Source: Mucilaginibacter aquatilis (GTDB lineage: Bacteria; Bacteroidota; Bacteroidia; Sphingobacteriales; Sphingobacteriaceae). From it: a stretch of DNA of 64,000 bases. Below, one piece after another: positions 61,524 to 64,000 of the stretch (positions are counted from its first letter, which is position 1; each line of letters opens with the position of its first letter). Below the pieces are notes generated by a model. That model saw only the letters and a program-made list of their open reading frames with translations. It was not told the DNA's origin and ran no database searches. The DNA lies in the NCBI RefSeq assembly GCF_009755275.1, contig NZ_WQLA01000003.1:124001-188000 (forward strand), given 5' to 3'. The translations under genes were made by a program, and so were the position numbers.

Positions 61524-63719
61524 ATGATCGAAACAAAGAAGTCTCTTTTTGATAACCTGCAAAATTTTTTCGGATTCGATAATTTTAAAGGTGAGCAAGA
61601 AGCGATCATAACCAACATCATGGCCGGTAATGACACCTTCGTTATTATGCCAACCGGCGGCGGTAAATCTATGTGTTATCAACTTCCGGCCTTAATGACG
61701 GAAGGAACAGCAATTGTAATTTCTCCACTTATAGCCCTGATGAAAAATCAGGTTGACCAGTTAAGAGCTTTTTGTAACTCAGACAGTGTTGCCCATTTCC
61801 TTAATTCATCTTTAACAAAAACCGAAACAGCAAAAGTTAAAGAGGATGTATTAGCCGGCAAAACCAAACTTTTATACGTAGCGCCCGAATCATTAACCAA
61901 ACAAGATAATATTGATTTTTTACGCCTCAACAAACTCTCATTTGTAGCAGTTGACGAAGCGCACTGTATTTCAGAATGGGGCCATGATTTTAGGCCCGAA
62001 TACCGTAAGATAAGGCAGGTAATTGCCAACCTTGGCGAAAACATTCCTATCATCGCCCTTACAGCTACTGCCACGCCAAAGGTTCAGCATGATATTCAAA
62101 AGAACCTGCAAATGAACAATGCAACGGTGTATAAATCATCGTTTAACCGTTCAAACCTTTATTACGAGGTGCGGGCAAAGCGCAACGTTCTAAAAGAGAT
62201 TATTAAATTCATTAAGCAGCATCAGGGTAAATCGGGTATTGTATACTGCCTTAGCCGTAAAAAAGTTGAGGAGGTTGCTGAAGCCTTAAAGCTTAACGGT
62301 ATTAAAGCATTACCATATCATGCCGGCTTGGATGCCAAGGTGCGTGCCGAAACGCAGGATAGGTTTTTGATGGAAGATGCCGATGTTATTGTAGCTACAA
62401 TTGCATTTGGTATGGGCATTGACAAACCTGATGTGCGTTATGTAATACACCACGATGTGCCTAAAAGCATGGAAGGTTATTACCAGGAAACCGGCCGTGC
62501 CGGGCGTGATGGAGGCGAAGGTATATGCGTAGCTTTTTACTCGGAAAAAGATGTAGATAAGCTGCAGAAGTTTATGAAAGATAAGCCGGTTTCAGAACGC
62601 GAAATTGGCACCCAAATACTTAAAGAAGTTATTGATTATGCCGAATCGGCGGTTTGCCGCCGTAAGCAGATATTGCATTATTTTGGTGAAGATTTTGATG
62701 CCGGTAAATGCAATTGTATGTGTGATAATTGCAGTTCTGACCGTCAGTTTTTTGATGGTGAGGCACAACTGCACCGTGCGCTAAGCATGATAAAGCAGTT
62801 AGGCGAGAAGTTTGATGACCATCACATCACCAGTGTGTTGATGGGTACTGATGGCCCGCATGTACATCATTATGAGCACCACTTGCTTGATATATTTGGT
62901 TCGGGCAAGGAAGATGGTGAAAATTTATGGCGGTCACTTATCCGCCAGGCCATGCTTGATAACTTTTTGTCAAAAGATATTGATAATTACGGTTTGCTGC
63001 GTCTTACCGAAAAAGGTCATGACTTTTTGGAGAACCCTTACAGCATTCGCTTTGTGCTTAACAAGCCGATGGAAGCTGCTGACGAGGATGACTCGGAAGA
63101 TGGGCCTAAACAGGGTGGAGGAGCGCTTGATTCGCAATTATTGCAAATGCTTAAGGATCTTCGTAAAAAGATAGCCAAGCAAAAAAATCTGCCTCCGTTC
63201 GTCATTTTCCAGGATCCATCGTTAGAGGAAATGTGCACACATTATCCTGTTTCAACCGACGAGCTTAAGCAAATTTCAGGTGTTGGCGCAGGCAAAGCAG
63301 CTAAATTTGGTGGGCCTTTTATTGAGGTTATCAAGAAGTATGTTGAAGATAATGATATTGACCGTCCGGTTGATATGGTTATAAAAAGTGCAGCTAATAA
63401 ATCAGCACTTAAAGTCTATATTATTCAGAACATTGACCGTCATCTTGATTTGGAAGATATTGCTGCATCAAAAGGACTTACGTATGAAGAGATTTTGCGT
63501 GAAATTGAATCAATAGTAAACTCGGGTACAAAGCTTAACCTTAATTACTACATTGATGAAGTGATTGATGAAGACAAGCAGGAAGAAGTTTATGATTATT
63601 TCCGCAGTGCAGAGATAGATTCAATTGATCATGCATTACTTGACCTCGGTATAAACGATTATACGCGCGAAGAAATTCAGTTGATGCGTATTAAGTTTAT
63701 GTCTGAATTAGGTAACTAA
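61524..63719 (+). CDS. recQ: RecQ DNA helicase
   Basis: ATP-dependent 3'-5' DNA helicase for recombination and repair. Walker A TGGGKS with Lys48, Walker B DEAH at 144-147, and the GIDKPDVRYVIHHDVPKSMEGYYQETGRAGRDG motif VI region; the RQC zinc site CRRKQILHYFGEDFDAGKCNCMCDNC and the HRDC domain (about 530-610, LPPFVIFQDPSLEEM) are complete. A further C-terminal helix-turn-helix tail (about 630-731) is typical of Bacteroidota RecQ. 731 residues, longer than E. coli RecQ (609). Confidence 0.96.
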   Translation: MIETKKSLFDNLQNFFGFDNFKGEQEAIITNIMAGNDTFVIMPTGGGKSMCYQLPALMTEGTAIVISPLIALMKNQVDQLRAFCNSDSVAHFLNSSLTKTETAKVKEDVLAGKTKLLYVAPESLTKQDNIDFLRLNKLSFVAVDEAHCISEWGHDFRPEYRKIRQVIANLGENIPIIALTATATPKVQHDIQKNLQMNNATVYKSSFNRSNLYYEVRAKRNVLKEIIKFIKQHQGKSGIVYCLSRKKVEEVAEALKLNGIKALPYHAGLDAKVRAETQDRFLMEDADVIVATIAFGMGIDKPDVRYVIHHDVPKSMEGYYQETGRAGRDGGEGICVAFYSEKDVDKLQKFMKDKPVSEREIGTQILKEVIDYAESAVCRRKQILHYFGEDFDAGKCNCMCDNCSSDRQFFDGEAQLHRALSMIKQLGEKFDDHHITSVLMGTDGPHVHHYEHHLLDIFGSGKEDGENLWRSLIRQAMLDNFLSKDIDNYGLLRLTEKGHDFLENPYSIRFVLNKPMEAADEDDSEDGPKQGGGALDSQLLQMLKDLRKKIAKQKNLPPFVIFQDPSLEEMCTHYPVSTDELKQISGVGAGKAAKFGGPFIEVIKKYVEDNDIDRPVDMVIKSAANKSALKVYIIQNIDRHLDLEDIAASKGLTYEEILREIESIVNSGTKLNLNYYIDEVIDEDKQEEVYDYFRSAEIDSIDHALLDLGINDYTREEIQLMRIKFMSELGN

Positions 63720-63821
63720 ACTTTCTTTTACAAAATAGGGGAGGAATTCATTTATGGATTCCTTTTTTTTGTGGCTGGTAGTATCGTAGGTAGGTATTTG
63801 GCCCTCTATAATATCTCATAA

Positions 63822-63853
63822 AAAAAGGCTGCAATAACTATTGCAGCCTTTTT
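63822..63853. terminator. Bidirectional terminator between recQ and gap
   Basis: Perfect 15-bp stem (63822-63836 with 63839-63853) ending in T/A runs on both strands. Confidence 0.9.
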
Positions 63854-63870
63854 CAATCTATTTATTAAGA

Positions 63871-64000
<130 letters not shown>

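Overview
The window is ordinary chromosomal DNA of a member of the Bacteroidota, most likely family Sphingobacteriaceae (Mucilaginibacter/Pedobacter type). The signs are a SusC/SusD pair, lipoproteins with SG/AC-C lipoboxes, few strong Shine-Dalgarno sites, and many promoters that fit the Bacteroidota -7 box TAnnTTTG. I see no rRNA, tRNA, CRISPR array, insertion sequence or prophage. Gene density is high; the only gene-free stretch over 300 bases is 39439-40252.

Layout. 1-1.7 kb: racemase part of a probable MurF-Alr protein (cut by the window start) and a DUF502 membrane protein. 1.8-7.9 kb, minus strand: a seven-gene metal cluster of probable copper type (Cys-rich small protein, TonB-dependent receptor, PepSY membrane protein, heavy-metal-binding mini-lipoprotein, His/Met-containing lipoprotein, SCO1, cytochrome c). 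8-16.5 kb: DinB, lysA, GH1 beta-glucosidase, folB, thioesterase, Hsp20, YajQ, ppk1-ppx. 16.5-20.7 kb: a candidate small RNA, ubiX, then thrS-infC-rpmI-rplT with a structured thrS leader. 20.8-31 kb: lipoprotein, MFS transporter, LutA-like protein, mtaB, lgt, GtrA, suhB, nfu, purB, Zn-dehydrogenase. 31.4-39.4 kb: an unrecognised 737-residue protein converging on a SusC-SusD-LamG operon. 40-50 kb: cardiolipin synthase, ECF sigma factor with a membrane partner, DAACS transporter, rplU-rpmA, Crp-type regulator, RidA, metallo-hydrolase, corA. 50-57 kb: WbqC, LpxL-type acyltransferase, glycosyltransferase, MscS channel, aroQ, xerD, OsmC. 57.3-59.4 kb: SAM-I riboswitch, cysteine desulfurase, 1-Cys peroxiredoxin. 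59.4-64 kb: DUF2185 protein, cold shock protein, mannose-1-phosphate guanylyltransferase, recQ and the 3' end of gap.

Most genes are housekeeping. The parts most worth following up are the metal cluster at 1.8-7.9 kb, the SAM riboswitch in front of a cysteine desulfurase, the possible small RNA at 16.56-16.63 kb, the thrS leader hairpin whose loop contains a threonine anticodon triplet, terminators built from the last codons of convergent genes, and very short predicted 5' leaders.
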